Assembly (NCBI RefSeq): GCF_001592225.1
Contig: NZ_BCWN01000023.1
Span: forward strand, 1-61,250
Length of the DNA stretch: 61,250 bases
DNA from: Castellaniella caeni NBRC 101664
GTDB taxonomy: Bacteria > Pseudomonadota > Gammaproteobacteria > Burkholderiales > Burkholderiaceae_B
Reading direction: 5' to 3'
Shown here: positions 23,326 through 32,220 of the stretch, in pieces
Layout of the letters: each line of letters starts with the position of its first letter
Numbering within the stretch: position 1 is the stretch's first letter
Notes under the pieces: generated by a model
What the model was told of the DNA's origin: nothing
Databases searched by the model: none
Seen by the model: only the letters and a program-made list of their open reading frames with translations
Translations under genes and position numbers: made by a program

Positions 23326-23990
23326 GACTCTTGATTGCCGAAGACGAACCCCTGCTGGCCGCGCAGTTGAAGGCCGCGCTTGAATCCGCGGGCTATGCCG
23401 TCGATGTCGCCGCCGATGGCCTCGATGCCCGGCACCAGGGGCTGACCGAACCCTACGACCTCGTGGTGCTCGACCTCGGCCTGCCCGGGCTCGATGGCCT
23501 GTCGGTGCTGCGCGCCTGGCGCGAGGCCCGTCGGCAGGTGCCCGTGCTCATCCTCACCGCGCGCGACAACTGGCACGACAAGGTGGCGGGCATCGACGCG
23601 GGGGCGGACGACTACCTCACCAAGCCCTTTCATGTCGAAGAACTGCAGGCGCGGGTGCGGGCGCTGTTGCGCCGGGCGGGCGGCCACGCGTCCACCGACA
23701 TCCGCTGCGGGCCGTTGCTGCTCGACATGCGCCAGTCGCGCGTGCTGCTCGACGACATCCCGCTCGATCTCACCAGCCACGAATACCGCGTGCTGGCGTA
23801 TCTGCTGATGCATCAGGGCGAAGTCGTCTCGCGCAGCCAGCTGGTCGAGCACATCTATGCCCAGGATTTCGACCGCGATTCCAACACCATCGAGGTCTTC
23901 ATCGCCCGCTTGCGCCGCAAGATACCCGCCGAGCTGATCCAGACCGTGCGCGGCCTGGGCTATCGCCTGAGCGCATCGTCCGGCGCTTGA
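23322..23990 (+). CDS. OmpR/PhoP-family response regulator
   Basis: 222 residues. The receiver domain has acidic residues DE (8-9), the phosphoacceptor Asp in VVLDLGLPGLDG (~51) and Lys in TKPFH (~101). The C-terminal winged helix runs from LDLTSHEYRVLAYLLMH to IEVFIARLRRKI and VRGLGYRL. It is most like PhoP/QseB/PmrA-type regulators. It overlaps the PepSY gene by 4 bp, and the sensor kinase follows after 16 bp. Confidence 0.95.
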   Translation: MRLLIAEDEPLLAAQLKAALESAGYAVDVAADGLDARHQGLTEPYDLVVLDLGLPGLDGLSVLRAWREARRQVPVLILTARDNWHDKVAGIDAGADDYLTKPFHVEELQARVRALLRRAGGHASTDIRCGPLLLDMRQSRVLLDDIPLDLTSHEYRVLAYLLMHQGEVVSRSQLVEHIYAQDFDRDSNTIEVFIARLRRKIPAELIQTVRGLGYRLSASSGA

Positions 23991-24006
23991 CCGAAGGTAT
24001 GCTCCG

Positions 24007-25395
24007 ATGACGCTGGCCCGCCTGCTGCGCACCCGTTACCGCTCTTTGCGCCTGCGCCTGCTGGTCGGCGTGCTGGCGTGGGTGCTGGTCAGCGTGGCAG
24101 TGGCGGGCTGGGGCATCCAGCAGCTTTTCCGCGAACACATTCAGGCCCAGCTGCAGTCCGAACTCAACATTCACCTGGATCAGCTCACGGCACAATTCCA
24201 GGTCAGCGAGGCGGGCGAGGTGTCGCTGGCCTCCGCTCCTTCCGACCCCCGTTTCAGTCATCCGTTCTCGGGTCTGTACTGGCAGATCGTGGTGCCGCCA
24301 CAAGACGGGCACCCGCCCCGACAGCTGCGTTCCCGCTCTTTGTGGGATGCTCGCCTGCCCGATCGCTATCCGGGTCTACGACCGGGGCACGACTTGCGGA
24401 CCCGTGCTCTGGGGCCGCAAGGCCGCGAGCTGCAGGTACGCGTGCGCGAAGTCGATCCGGCGGACGGCCCGTACGACGACCTCATTCTGATCGCCGCCGC
24501 GGATCAGGCGCTGTGGGCCGAACCGGTCAGTCGCTTCAACCGCATGCTGGCCCTGGCCCTGGGCGTGCTGGTGCTGGGCATGGCGCTGGCCGCCTGGATG
24601 CAGGTGTCATATGGCCTGCGGCCGCTGGTGCGCTTGCGCAAGCGGCTGGCCGCGCTGCGGGCAGGGCGGGCCGAGCGTATCGAGGGGGCCTTTCCAAGCG
24701 AAGTGCAGCCGCTGGTGGAAGACTTCAACCAAGTGCTCGAACGCAATGCCCAGGGCCTGGAGCGGGCCCGCCAGCAGGCCGGCAATCTGGCGCACGCGCT
24801 GAAGACTCCGCTGGCGGTGCTGAGCAATGCCGCCGCCACCGCCGACCCGGCTTTGCCGCGCCTGGTGCTCGAACAGGTCGAAGCCGCGCGCCGCCAGGTG
24901 GACTATCACTTGGCGCATGCCCGGGCGGCGGCCGCCGTGCGCATGACGGGGCTGCGAAGCCCGATCCTGCCGTTGCTGCAGGGGCTGGTGCGCGTGATGC
25001 GGCGCGTGCACGCCGAGCGCGCGCTCGACTACGACCTGATGGCCGTGCCCGAAGGCCTGGCGTTTCGCGGCGAGGCGCAGGATTTTCAAGAGATGCTGGG
25101 CAACGTGCTGGACAATGCGGGCAAGTGGGCGCGTCATCAGGTGCGCATCAGCGCGCGCCGCCAGGATGGCGAGCTGATCCTCTGGGTCGAGGACGACGGG
25201 CCCGGCCTGAGTCCCGAGCGCGCCGAGGCGGTGTTCGAGCGCGGCAAGCGCGCCGACGAGCGCACGCCGGGCTCGGGCCTGGGCTTGAACATCGTGCGCG
25301 ACCTGGCCGATCTGTACGGCGGTTGGGCACGTATCGAAACCGGTGAATTGGGTGGGGCGCGGGTGGTGATCACCTTGCCCGCCGCGGATGTGTAA
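24007..25395 (+). CDS. sensor histidine kinase (PhoQ/QseC-like)
   Basis: 462 residues in the inner membrane. TM1 is at ~18-40 (LLVGVLAWVLVSVAVAGWGI), followed by a periplasmic sensor of ~140 residues and TM2 at ~178-200 (MLALALGVLVLGMALAAWMQ), then HAMP. The phospho-His is in NLAHALKTPLAVL (~262). The ATPase boxes are N (MLGNVLDNAGKWA), G1 (VEDDGPGLS) and G2 (GSGLGLNIV). The HALKTPL H-box places it with PhoQ-type kinases. The ligand is unknown; PhoQ relatives sense divalent cations or cationic peptides. Confidence 0.94.
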   Translation: MTLARLLRTRYRSLRLRLLVGVLAWVLVSVAVAGWGIQQLFREHIQAQLQSELNIHLDQLTAQFQVSEAGEVSLASAPSDPRFSHPFSGLYWQIVVPPQDGHPPRQLRSRSLWDARLPDRYPGLRPGHDLRTRALGPQGRELQVRVREVDPADGPYDDLILIAAADQALWAEPVSRFNRMLALALGVLVLGMALAAWMQVSYGLRPLVRLRKRLAALRAGRAERIEGAFPSEVQPLVEDFNQVLERNAQGLERARQQAGNLAHALKTPLAVLSNAAATADPALPRLVLEQVEAARRQVDYHLAHARAAAAVRMTGLRSPILPLLQGLVRVMRRVHAERALDYDLMAVPEGLAFRGEAQDFQEMLGNVLDNAGKWARHQVRISARRQDGELILWVEDDGPGLSPERAEAVFERGKRADERTPGSGLGLNIVRDLADLYGGWARIETGELGGARVVITLPAADV

Positions 25396-25415
25396 ACGCG
25401 GCGCGGACGCAAGTT

Positions 25416-25492
25416 TGGCCCGCCCTACTGGATTCGAACCAGTGACCCCAGGTTTAGAAGACCTGTGCTCTATCCAACTGAGCTAAGGGCGG
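25416..25492 (-). tRNA. tRNA-Arg (anticodon TCT)
   Basis: On the minus strand the acceptor CCGCCCT pairs with AGGGCGG. The D arm is TAGCTCAGTTGGATAGAGC, the anticodon loop CTTCTAA gives TCT, and the T arm contains GGTTCGAATCC. The discriminator is G and CCA is encoded. 77 nt. Reads AGA/AGG. It is convergent with the histidine kinase gene. Confidence 0.97.
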
Positions 25493-25612
25493 ATATGTGG
25501 CTGGTTGCCCAGGCGCAAGGGCAGGGCAGGGCGGGATACGCCAGGAAACGTGGATTCTACCCTGCAAATGCTAAAGTTTCGGGCAAGCCCTGCTCTTTGT
25601 CTTGTGCCTATT

Positions 25613-26869
25613 ATGTCATTCATGCAGTTTAAAGCCCTGCGCAGCCTCCAACTTCTGGGGTTGCTGGCGTGTTTCCTGTCCATTCCCGCGGCGCGCGCCG
25701 AATTGCTCCTGCAGCTTGCACAGACGCAGGCGGCGGCGGGGGCGCCGGTCGAAGTGCAGGGTGTCCTGCTCAACGAAAGCGGCAATCCGCTCAGCAGCCC
25801 GATCGCCCGCGAAATCCGGGGGCACTGGGTCGATGCCAGCGGGCACAGCACCCCGGCCACCTTTACCCTGCGCACCTCGCCCGATGCCGCCGACCTGCCG
25901 GTCAACACCTTCACCCGCGTAGCCTGGACGGGGCGGGTGCCGCCCCGGGCGCGCGGGCTGCTCACGCTGAGTTTCGACGGCGCGCCGGACACCTTGCTGG
26001 CCTTGCGTGTCGAGAACGCAGGCCCGGTGCCGACACAGGCGGATGGCATGCTGGCATCCGCGCCCGCGCCCGGCAGCCGGGCAGCCGCCTCTGCTGTGCC
26101 GCCCGTGGCGGATGCGGGCACGCCGACCAAGGTTGAACCGCTGTCGCCCTTCGATACGTTTCGCAGCGCCATCTCGCCCTACGATCCCATCTATTTTGTG
26201 GTCGGGCGCACGGGGGGCGCCACGGGGCGCTTCCAGGTGAGCTTCAAGTACCGCCTCTTCAGCCCGGACGATGCCGCCAAACCGCATTTCATGGACAACT
26301 GGTACTTGGGCTATACCCAGACCTCGCTCTGGGATCTGCACTCGGATTCCATCCCCTTCATCGACACCACCTATAATCCCAGCCTGTTCTGGGCACGCGA
26401 ATCGCTCTGGCAGACCGATGACAAGCGCTGGTTCGCGGGGCTCAACGCCGGTATCGAGCACAAGTCCAACGGCAAGGACGGCGAAGATTCCCGCTCGCTC
26501 AACGATCTTTACCTGCAGCCCGAGATCAATCGCCGCCTGGGCTCGGGCAGTACGCTGAGCTTCATGCCGCGCTTCAAGGCCTACGTGGCGACCGAGGCCG
26601 ACATGCACTATCCCGATTCGCTCGGTTACGTCGATTGGAAGCTGCGCTGGGCGCAAGACCAGGGGCTGGTGCTCTCGGGCCTGTACCGTCAGGGCACGCA
26701 AGGGCGCAACGCCACCCAGCTCGAAGCGGCCTGGCCGCTGCGGCGCACCTGGCTCAACATGAACGGCTACCTGTACGTGCAGTATTTCAGGGGCTATGGC
26801 GAAACCCTGCTGGACTACAACCAGAAGCACGATGCACAACTGCGCATCGGCATTGCCCTGGTGCCCTGA
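25613..26869 (+). CDS. pldA: outer-membrane phospholipase A
   Basis: OMPLA, a calcium-dependent outer-membrane acyl hydrolase. 418 residues from ATG 25613 (ATG 25622 also possible). Signal peptide FLSIPAARA ends near 30. Residues ~30-170 are a long, less conserved N-terminal region. The beta-barrel enzyme begins near SPYDPIYFVVG. The catalytic His and Ser are in IEHKSNGKDGEDSRSLNDLY (~283/285), and the C-terminus QLRIGIALVP ends like a barrel strand. This is longer than E. coli PldA (~289) because of the N-terminal insert, as in other betaproteobacterial members. Confidence 0.88.
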   Translation: MSFMQFKALRSLQLLGLLACFLSIPAARAELLLQLAQTQAAAGAPVEVQGVLLNESGNPLSSPIAREIRGHWVDASGHSTPATFTLRTSPDAADLPVNTFTRVAWTGRVPPRARGLLTLSFDGAPDTLLALRVENAGPVPTQADGMLASAPAPGSRAAASAVPPVADAGTPTKVEPLSPFDTFRSAISPYDPIYFVVGRTGGATGRFQVSFKYRLFSPDDAAKPHFMDNWYLGYTQTSLWDLHSDSIPFIDTTYNPSLFWARESLWQTDDKRWFAGLNAGIEHKSNGKDGEDSRSLNDLYLQPEINRRLGSGSTLSFMPRFKAYVATEADMHYPDSLGYVDWKLRWAQDQGLVLSGLYRQGTQGRNATQLEAAWPLRRTWLNMNGYLYVQYFRGYGETLLDYNQKHDAQLRIGIALVP

Positions 26870-26890
26870 CCCCGCCTGTAAGGAATTTGG

Positions 26891-28789
26891 ATGTTCACGC
26901 AGATTGCGCTTTTTGCCGTCTCTTTGCTGGTGCTGCTCACGGCCAGCCGCCTGTTGCTCACCCTGTGGCTTTGGCCCCGGGTAAGGGCGGCGGGTCGTCC
27001 CTGGGCCATTTTCCGCTGGGGGCTGCGCATCGACCTCAATCAGCTCGCCATGTGGGCGGGCATCCCGGCGCTGCTGGCGCCCTGGCTGGCGGATCAGCCC
27101 CTGGCCGTGACGCTCACCGGATTATGGCTGCAGCTGGTGTGGCTCTTGTTCGTGTTGCTGGAAATCTCCACGCCACAGTTCATCCAGGAATACGACAGTC
27201 GCCCCAACCGCCTGTATCTCGACTACCTGAAGTACCCCAAAGAGGTCTTCGGCATGCTCTGGAAAGGCTACAAGCTGGTGCTGGCCGCCGCGCTCGTCGT
27301 GCTGCTGCTGGCGGGCTGGGCGGGGCACGCGCTCTTTGCCCAGGCCGCCGTGAACACGCTGCCGGCCTGGCCCTGGCGCATCGTGCTCACCGTGCTGATC
27401 GCCGCGGCCATCGTGCTGGCGATCCGCGGCACCCTGGGCCATCGTCCCGTCAACCCGGCTTCGGTGGCCTGGTGCGGCGACAGCCTGCTCAACACGCTGC
27501 CGCTCAACTCGCTGTACAACGTGCTGTTTGCGCTGTACGCCATCAAGAACGAACGTTCGGCGGCGGACGTGTACGGCGACCTGCCCGACGGCGTCCTGCA
27601 GGCCATCGTGTGCGAGCAGGCGCACATCCCGCCGGGGCCGCCCGAGCTGCCCACCCTGCATCACCAGCCCGCCAGCGCGCAGCCCGCGCGGCCGCGCAAC
27701 CTGGTGCTCATCGTGCAAGAAAGCCTGGGCGCGCAGTACGTGGGCAACCTGGGCGGAGCGGGCCTGACGCCGTGCCTGGATGCCCTGGCCGCCACGGGCT
27801 GGAACTTCACCCGGGCCTACGCCACGGGCACGCGCTCGGTGCGTGGGCTCGAAGCCGTCACCGCCGGTTTTCCGCCCACGCTGTCCGATGCCGCCCTGCG
27901 CCTGACCGATGCCCAGAGCCACTTCTTCACCTTGGCCCAGTTGCTGCGCAAGCACGGTTACCGCTCGCGCTTCATCTATGGCGGCGAGGCGCACTTCGAC
28001 AACATGAAGAGCTTCTTCCTGGGTAATGGCTTTGACGAGCTGCACGACTTGCCCAGCTTTGATGCCCCCGCCTTCGTCGGCACCTGGGGCGCCAGCGACG
28101 AAGACATGTTCAACAAGCTGCACACGCTGCTGTCCCAGCCCGGTGCGCAGCCGACGCTGCATCTGGCATTTTCAGTCACCAACCACACGCCCTGGGAATA
28201 CCCCGCGGGGCGCATCGCGGTGCAGGGCGAGCCCGCCACGGTGCAAAACACCGTGCGCTACGCCGACTGGGCCATCGGCCAGTTTTTCGGGCGCGCCCGG
28301 GCCAGCGACTATTGGCGCGACACAGTCTTTCTGGTCGTGGCCGATCACGATGCCCGGGTGGGCGGCGCCCAGCGCATTCCCCTGCGGCACTTCCACATCC
28401 CGGCGCTCATCGTGGGGGCGGGCGTCGAGCCGCGTCGGGACGAGCGCATCATCAGCCAGATCGACCTGCCCACGACGCTGCTGTCGCTCATCGGCGTCAG
28501 CGATGCGCATCCCATGATCGGCCACGACCTCACCCATCCGCACAGCGGCGGACGCGCCATGATGCAGTACGAAGACCACTACGGCTATCTGCGTGGCGAG
28601 CGGCTGGTGGTGCTTGAACCGCAGCAGGCCGCGCACCATTTCCGCTACACGGCGCCCGACACCTACGAGCCCGTCGCCGCCGACCCGGAACTGGAGAACA
28701 TCGCGCTGGCGCACGCCCTGTGGCCCACCTGGGCCTACCGCCATCAGGCGCATACCTTGCCTGAGCTGCGTCGTGCGGGGCTGGCATGA
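26891..28789 (+). CDS. LTA synthase-like sulfatase/phosphoglycerol transferase, membrane-bound
   Basis: 632 residues. About five transmembrane segments occupy the first ~190 residues (first [20 protein letters not shown]), followed by a periplasmic alkaline-phosphatase-superfamily domain. Metal/active-site landmarks: [18 protein letters not shown] (first ligand Glu), the probable Thr nucleophile in [19 protein letters not shown] (~312), [20 protein letters not shown], and [11 protein letters not shown]. It is related to LtaS/MdoB-type enzymes, which move phosphoglycerol from phosphatidylglycerol. In Gram-negatives the acceptor is often periplasmic glucan or another glycan. The acceptor here is unknown. 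It follows pldA by 21 bp. Confidence 0.85.
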   Translation: MFTQIALFAVSLLVLLTASRLLLTLWLWPRVRAAGRPWAIFRWGLRIDLNQLAMWAGIPALLAPWLADQPLAVTLTGLWLQLVWLLFVLLEISTPQFIQEYDSRPNRLYLDYLKYPKEVFGMLWKGYKLVLAAALVVLLLAGWAGHALFAQAAVNTLPAWPWRIVLTVLIAAAIVLAIRGTLGHRPVNPASVAWCGDSLLNTLPLNSLYNVLFALYAIKNERSAADVYGDLPDGVLQAIVCEQAHIPPGPPELPTLHHQPASAQPARPRNLVLIVQESLGAQYVGNLGGAGLTPCLDALAATGWNFTRAYATGTRSVRGLEAVTAGFPPTLSDAALRLTDAQSHFFTLAQLLRKHGYRSRFIYGGEAHFDNMKSFFLGNGFDELHDLPSFDAPAFVGTWGASDEDMFNKLHTLLSQPGAQPTLHLAFSVTNHTPWEYPAGRIAVQGEPATVQNTVRYADWAIGQFFGRARASDYWRDTVFLVVADHDARVGGAQRIPLRHFHIPALIVGAGVEPRRDERIISQIDLPTTLLSLIGVSDAHPMIGHDLTHPHSGGRAMMQYEDHYGYLRGERLVVLEPQQAAHHFRYTAPDTYEPVAADPELENIALAHALWPTWAYRHQAHTLPELRRAGLA

Positions 28790-28830
28790 CCCCACAGGAC
28801 TCATGGTAGAATCTTGCGTTCCAAGTCTGT

Positions 28831-28907
28831 CGGGGCGTAGCGCAGCCTGGTAGCGCATCTGCTTTGGGAGCAGAGGGTCGCATGTTCGAATCATGTCGCC
28901 CCGACCA
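28831..28907 (+). tRNA. tRNA-Pro (anticodon TGG)
   Basis: Acceptor CGGGGCG/CGCCCCG, D arm TAGCGCAGCCTGGTAGCGC, anticodon loop TTTGGGA giving TGG, T arm with GTTCGAATC, discriminator A and encoded CCA. 77 nt. A -10-like TAGAAT lies at 28807-28812, so it probably has its own promoter. doxX starts 22 bp later. Confidence 0.97.
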
Positions 28908-28929
28908 CCAGATCAAGGATGCCTCTCAT

Positions 28930-29340
28930 ATGTCAAACACCACCACTGAAGACCTGGGCAAGCTCGTGCTGCGGGTTGGGTTGGGCGTCATCATCCTGCT
29001 GCACGGTATCGCCAAGCTCAATGGCGGCATCGACTGGATGTTCGGCCTGCTGACCGCCAAGGGCCTGCCTCATTTCGTGGCCTACGGCGTCTACATCGGT
29101 GAGGTCGTCGCCCCCGTGCTGCTGATTCTCGGCCTGTGGGCCCGTGTCGGCGCCCTCATCCTCGTCGTCAACATGCTCTTTGTCTTCGGCCTGGTGCACA
29201 TGGCCGATTTCTTCGTCATCGGCAAGAGCGGCGGCTGGGCACTCGAACTGCAAGGCATCTTCCTGCTGGCGGCAGCCGCCATCGCACTGCTGGGGGCCGG
29301 GGCCTACAGCCTGGGCGGGCGCAACGGCCGCTGGAACTGA
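28930..29340 (+). CDS. DoxX family membrane protein
   Basis: 136 residues, four predicted transmembrane segments (LVLRVGLGVIILLHGIAKL; FVAYGVYIGEVVAPVLLILG; ALILVVNMLFVFGLVHMADF; GIFLLAAAAIALLGAGAYSL). The HGIAKLNGG motif in the first helix and the conserved Glu in IGEVVAP are DoxX hallmarks. Family members are linked to redox or thiosulfate:quinone chemistry, but the function is mostly unknown. It may be read through from tRNA-Pro, and ends ~90 bp before a strong terminator. Confidence 0.85.
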   Translation: MSNTTTEDLGKLVLRVGLGVIILLHGIAKLNGGIDWMFGLLTAKGLPHFVAYGVYIGEVVAPVLLILGLWARVGALILVVNMLFVFGLVHMADFFVIGKSGGWALELQGIFLLAAAAIALLGAGAYSLGGRNGRWN

Positions 29341-29430
29341 TCCAGGCCCGCTGCAGGCCTGTGTTTCAGGCCTGCCTCCGCAGTTGACTGGCAATATGCG
29401 TTGCCCGGCAGGCCAACACCAAGCCTGCAT

Positions 29431-29469
29431 AAAAAAATGGCGATCATCGAACATGATCGCCATTTTTTT
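29431..29469. terminator. bidirectional intrinsic terminator
   Basis: AAAAAAATGGCGATCAT, loop CGAAC, ATGATCGCCATTTTTTT: a 17-bp perfect stem including seven-base A and T runs. It serves doxX on the plus strand and the small open frame ending at 29472 on the minus strand. Confidence 0.93.
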
Positions 29470-29471
29470 AT

Positions 29472-29729
29472 TCAGCCGCGCAACAGCGGCACGTCGTATA
29501 TCTGGTGCGACGTAGCGGCGCCACGTGCTCTTGCCTGGGCCAGGCTGCGCTGCGCTTGCCGGATACCGCGGCAGGTACGCTGCACGTGCCCCGCTGCCTG
29601 GATAGCCGTGCCCACAAGCGTGGTTGCGACGCTCCATGCCCAGCCTGGTAACTGTGACAGTCGCGCGCCTGCCTGCCATTCACCTGGCAACGTGCTTGTC
29701 CGGCCGTCGCCATAAGACGCTGCATACAT
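29472..29729 (-). CDS. small hypothetical protein (uncertain gene)
   Basis: An 85-residue frame from ATG 29729 (MYAASYGDGRTSTLPGEW) to a stop 2 bp from the strong terminator hairpin, which is good placement for a real minus-strand gene. Composition: an amphipathic/hydrophobic middle (GWAWSVATTLVGTAIQAAGH) and an Arg/Ala-rich end (RQAQRSLAQARARGAA). No family recognised. GAG about 8 bases ahead of the ATG is a weak ribosome site. A plus-strand frame over the same bases is an alternative, but it contains the terminator. Confidence 0.4.
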   Translation of the reverse strand: MYAASYGDGRTSTLPGEWQAGARLSQLPGWAWSVATTLVGTAIQAAGHVQRTCRGIRQAQRSLAQARARGAATSHQIYDVPLLRG

Positions 29730-29863
29730 AGTCGATCTCGATTCGATAAAAGTGGTTTGTCCTGGCGTTGATTTTAGCAATTTATTAGGGTTAACACCTA
29801 TTCAATTCAGCGCGATATTTGCGTGGTCGCAACAGGTGGATGATTATGTTCTGCTGGGTGATT

Positions 29864-29883
29864 GATCGGGATTTTCCCTGATC
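29864..29883. promoter_or_regulatory. GATC-flanked imperfect palindrome upstream of actP operon
   Basis: GATCGGGATTTTCCCTGATC: GATC arms and GGGA/TCCC inner arms around a T-rich centre. A possible operator ~100 bp before the DUF485 start. The regulator is unknown. Confidence 0.3.
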
Positions 29884-29981
29884 TTTGCGCGCTTTACGCT
29901 GCTTGTAAGGTCTCCGTAAGACCCGGCCTCTAACTTGCGCGGCAGATCATAAAGAACACCCATCTTCTGCAGGAGGCCGAC

Positions 29982-30284
29982 ATGGGAGACAAACAGACAC
30001 AGAACATTGTGTCCAACCCGAAATACCAGTATTTGCGCCGCACGCGGCTGCGCTTTGGCTGGACGCTGACCGTGTTCATGCTGCTGGTGTATTACGCCTT
30101 CATCGGCGTCATCGCGTTCGACAAAGAACTCTTTTCCGCCAAACTGGGCGAGGGCGTCATGACCTGGGGCATCCCGGTGGGCTTTGGCGTCATCGTCTTC
30201 AGCGTGCTGATCACGGGCCTGTACGTGCGCCGTGCCAATGGCGAATTCGATCGCCTCACCCGCGAAATCGTCCAGGAGGCCTGA
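29982..30284 (+). CDS. DUF485 small membrane protein (YjcH-like)
   Basis: 100 residues with two transmembrane helices ([20 protein letters not shown] and [20 protein letters not shown]), preceded by the [13 protein letters not shown] motif typical of DUF485. In E. coli yjcH lies between acs and actP. Here it immediately precedes actP, with stop and start one base apart (30284/30286), so it probably works with the permease. AGGAGG-like sequence precedes both genes. Confidence 0.9.
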   Translation: MGDKQTQNIVSNPKYQYLRRTRLRFGWTLTVFMLLVYYAFIGVIAFDKELFSAKLGEGVMTWGIPVGFGVIVFSVLITGLYVRRANGEFDRLTREIVQEA

Positions 30285-30285
30285 G

Positions 30286-32004
30286 ATGAAGCACACGACC
30301 GTGCGCGCAAGCGCCGCGCTGGCCTTGCTGGCGGCCTGCACGTCCGCCCTGGCGGCGGGCGGCGACCTGGGCGAACTGCAGCGGCAGCCCACCAACTGGA
30401 CGGCCATCGCCATGTTCGGCCTGTTCGTGCTGATGACGCTGTGGATCACCAAGTGGGCCGCCAAGCGCACCCGCTCGGCAGCCGACTTCTACACGGCGGG
30501 CGGCGGCATCACCGGCTTTCAGAACGGCATGGCGATTGCCGGTGACTACATGTCGGCCGCCTCGTTTCTGGGGATTTCCGCCGCCGTCATGATCAACGGC
30601 TACGACGGCCTGATCTACTCCATCGGCTTTCTGGTCGGTTGGCCGATCCTTACCTTCCTCATGGCCGAGCGCCTGCGCAATCTGGGCAAATTCACCTTTG
30701 CCGACGTGGCCGCCTATCGCTTCAAGCAGGGGCCGATCCGCGCCTTTGCCGCCTCGGGCACGCTGGTGGTGGTGGCCTTCTACCTCATCGCCCAGATGGT
30801 GGGGGCGGGCCAGCTCATCAAGCTGCTCTTTGGCCTGGAATACTGGATCGCCGTGGTGGTCGTGGGCGTGCTCATGATGATTTACGTGCTCTTTGGCGGC
30901 ATGACGGCCACCACCTGGGTGCAGATCATCAAGGCTGCCTTGCTGCTGGCGGGTGCCACCTTCATGGCGCTCATGGTGCTGGCGCACTACGGCTTCTCGC
31001 CCGAGCGCCTGTTTGCCGCCGCCGTCGAGGTGAAGACGCTGGCTGCCATGAATGCGGGCAAAGACGCCGCCGATGCCGCGGTGCAGGGACACTCGATCAT
31101 GGGGCCGGGCAACTTCATCAAGGACCCGATCAGCGCCATTTCGTTTGGCATGGCCCTGATGTTCGGCACGGCGGGCCTGCCGCACATCCTCATGCGCTTC
31201 TTTACCGTGCCCGATGCCCGTGAGGCGCGCAAGTCGGTGTTCTGGGCCACGACCTGGATCGGCTACTTCTACATCCTCACCTTCATCATCGGCTTTGGCG
31301 CCATCGTCATGGTCTCCACCAATCCTGAATTTCTGGATGCGGCGGGCGCCCTGATTGGCGGCGGCAACATGGCTGCGGTGCACCTGGCCGACGCGGTGGG
31401 CGGCAACGTCTTCCTGGGCTTCATGTCGGCGGTGGCTTTCGCCACGATTCTCGCCGTGGTGGCCGGCCTCACGCTCTCGGGTACGTCGGCGGTGTCGCAC
31501 GACATCTTCGCCACGCTGGTGAAAAAGGGCAATGCCTCGCGTGAGCAGGAAATGAAAGTGGCCAAGATCACCACCATCATCCTCGGCGTCATTGCCGTGG
31601 TGCTGGGCATCGCCTTCGAGAAGCAGAACATCGCGTTCATGGTGTCGCTGGCCTTTGCCGTGGCCGCCTCGGCCAACTTCCCGGTGCTGTTCATGTCGGT
31701 GCTCTGGAAGGGCTGCACCACGCGCGGCGCCATGATCGGCGGTTTCGCCGGCCTGATCAGCGCCGTGGGCCTGACCGTCGTGTCGCCATCGGTGTGGGAA
31801 GCCACGCTGGGCCATCCGGCGGGTTCGGCCTGGTTCCCCTATGCCTCGCCCGCGCTGTTCTCAATGACCATCGGCTTCGTGTCCATCTGGTTGTTCTCGG
31901 TGACCGACCGCAGCGAGCGCGCCCGCATCGACCGGGCCGGCTTCGAGGCGCAGACCGTGCGCAGCGAAACCGGCGTGGGCGCGGCGGCCGCCAGCGCGCA
32001 CTAA
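30286..32004 (+). CDS. actP: acetate/cation symporter ActP
   Basis: Sodium:solute symporter family (SSS) carrier for acetate and other short carboxylates in the inner membrane. 572 residues. A cleavable signal-like N-terminus ([15 protein letters not shown]) is normal for ActP. Then come ~13 transmembrane segments, with [35 protein letters not shown] and [19 protein letters not shown] as family hallmarks. Coupled to the DUF485 gene; GGAGG at 30273-30278 is its ribosome site. No acs is nearby in the window. Confidence 0.95.
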   Translation: MKHTTVRASAALALLAACTSALAAGGDLGELQRQPTNWTAIAMFGLFVLMTLWITKWAAKRTRSAADFYTAGGGITGFQNGMAIAGDYMSAASFLGISAAVMINGYDGLIYSIGFLVGWPILTFLMAERLRNLGKFTFADVAAYRFKQGPIRAFAASGTLVVVAFYLIAQMVGAGQLIKLLFGLEYWIAVVVVGVLMMIYVLFGGMTATTWVQIIKAALLLAGATFMALMVLAHYGFSPERLFAAAVEVKTLAAMNAGKDAADAAVQGHSIMGPGNFIKDPISAISFGMALMFGTAGLPHILMRFFTVPDAREARKSVFWATTWIGYFYILTFIIGFGAIVMVSTNPEFLDAAGALIGGGNMAAVHLADAVGGNVFLGFMSAVAFATILAVVAGLTLSGTSAVSHDIFATLVKKGNASREQEMKVAKITTIILGVIAVVLGIAFEKQNIAFMVSLAFAVAASANFPVLFMSVLWKGCTTRGAMIGGFAGLISAVGLTVVSPSVWEATLGHPAGSAWFPYASPALFSMTIGFVSIWLFSVTDRSERARIDRAGFEAQTVRSETGVGAAAASAH

Positions 32005-32013
32005 ACGGTGTGC

Positions 32014-32038
32014 GCCTGCGCGCCCCGTGCGCGCAGGC
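32014..32038 (+). terminator. hairpin after actP
   Basis: GCCTGCGCGC, loop CCCGT, GCGCGCAGGC: a 10-bp perfect stem 9 bp after the actP stop. The T-run is poor (TTGG), so termination may need Rho. Confidence 0.45.
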
Positions 32039-32220
32039 TTGGCACGTGTCATGCTTGCCATCGGCCCTGTGGGGCCGATGGCGTTTCCGCGCCGCCGCGC
32101 ATCCGTGTCGTGCGCCTGTTGCAGCCGTCAAGGCGGCCTGCGGAAAAAGGGACTGCGGGCCCGGCGGGCCGCCTGGCCCGGCGTATCATGAGCAATCTCT
32201 GGCTTTTGGATGCATGATTC

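Larger units (their letters stand above)
29341..29981. other. 641-bp intergenic region between doxX and the DUF485/actP operon
   Basis: From left to right: a 17-bp perfect terminator hairpin (29431-29469), a possible small minus-strand gene (29472-29729), then an AT-rich stretch (about 29740-29900) that probably carries the actP promoter. The latter includes a GATC-flanked imperfect palindrome at 29864-29883. The ~80 bp before the DUF485 gene show nothing else distinctive. Confidence 0.5.

Noticed and set aside
25505-25612. Upstream extension of pldA
   Set aside because: The added residues lack signal-peptide character; the Met at 25613/25622 begins a proper signal peptide.
29401-29715. A 104-codon plus-strand frame in the doxX-DUF485 gap
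   Set aside because: It contains the 17-bp intrinsic terminator near its 5' end and lacks a ribosome site.
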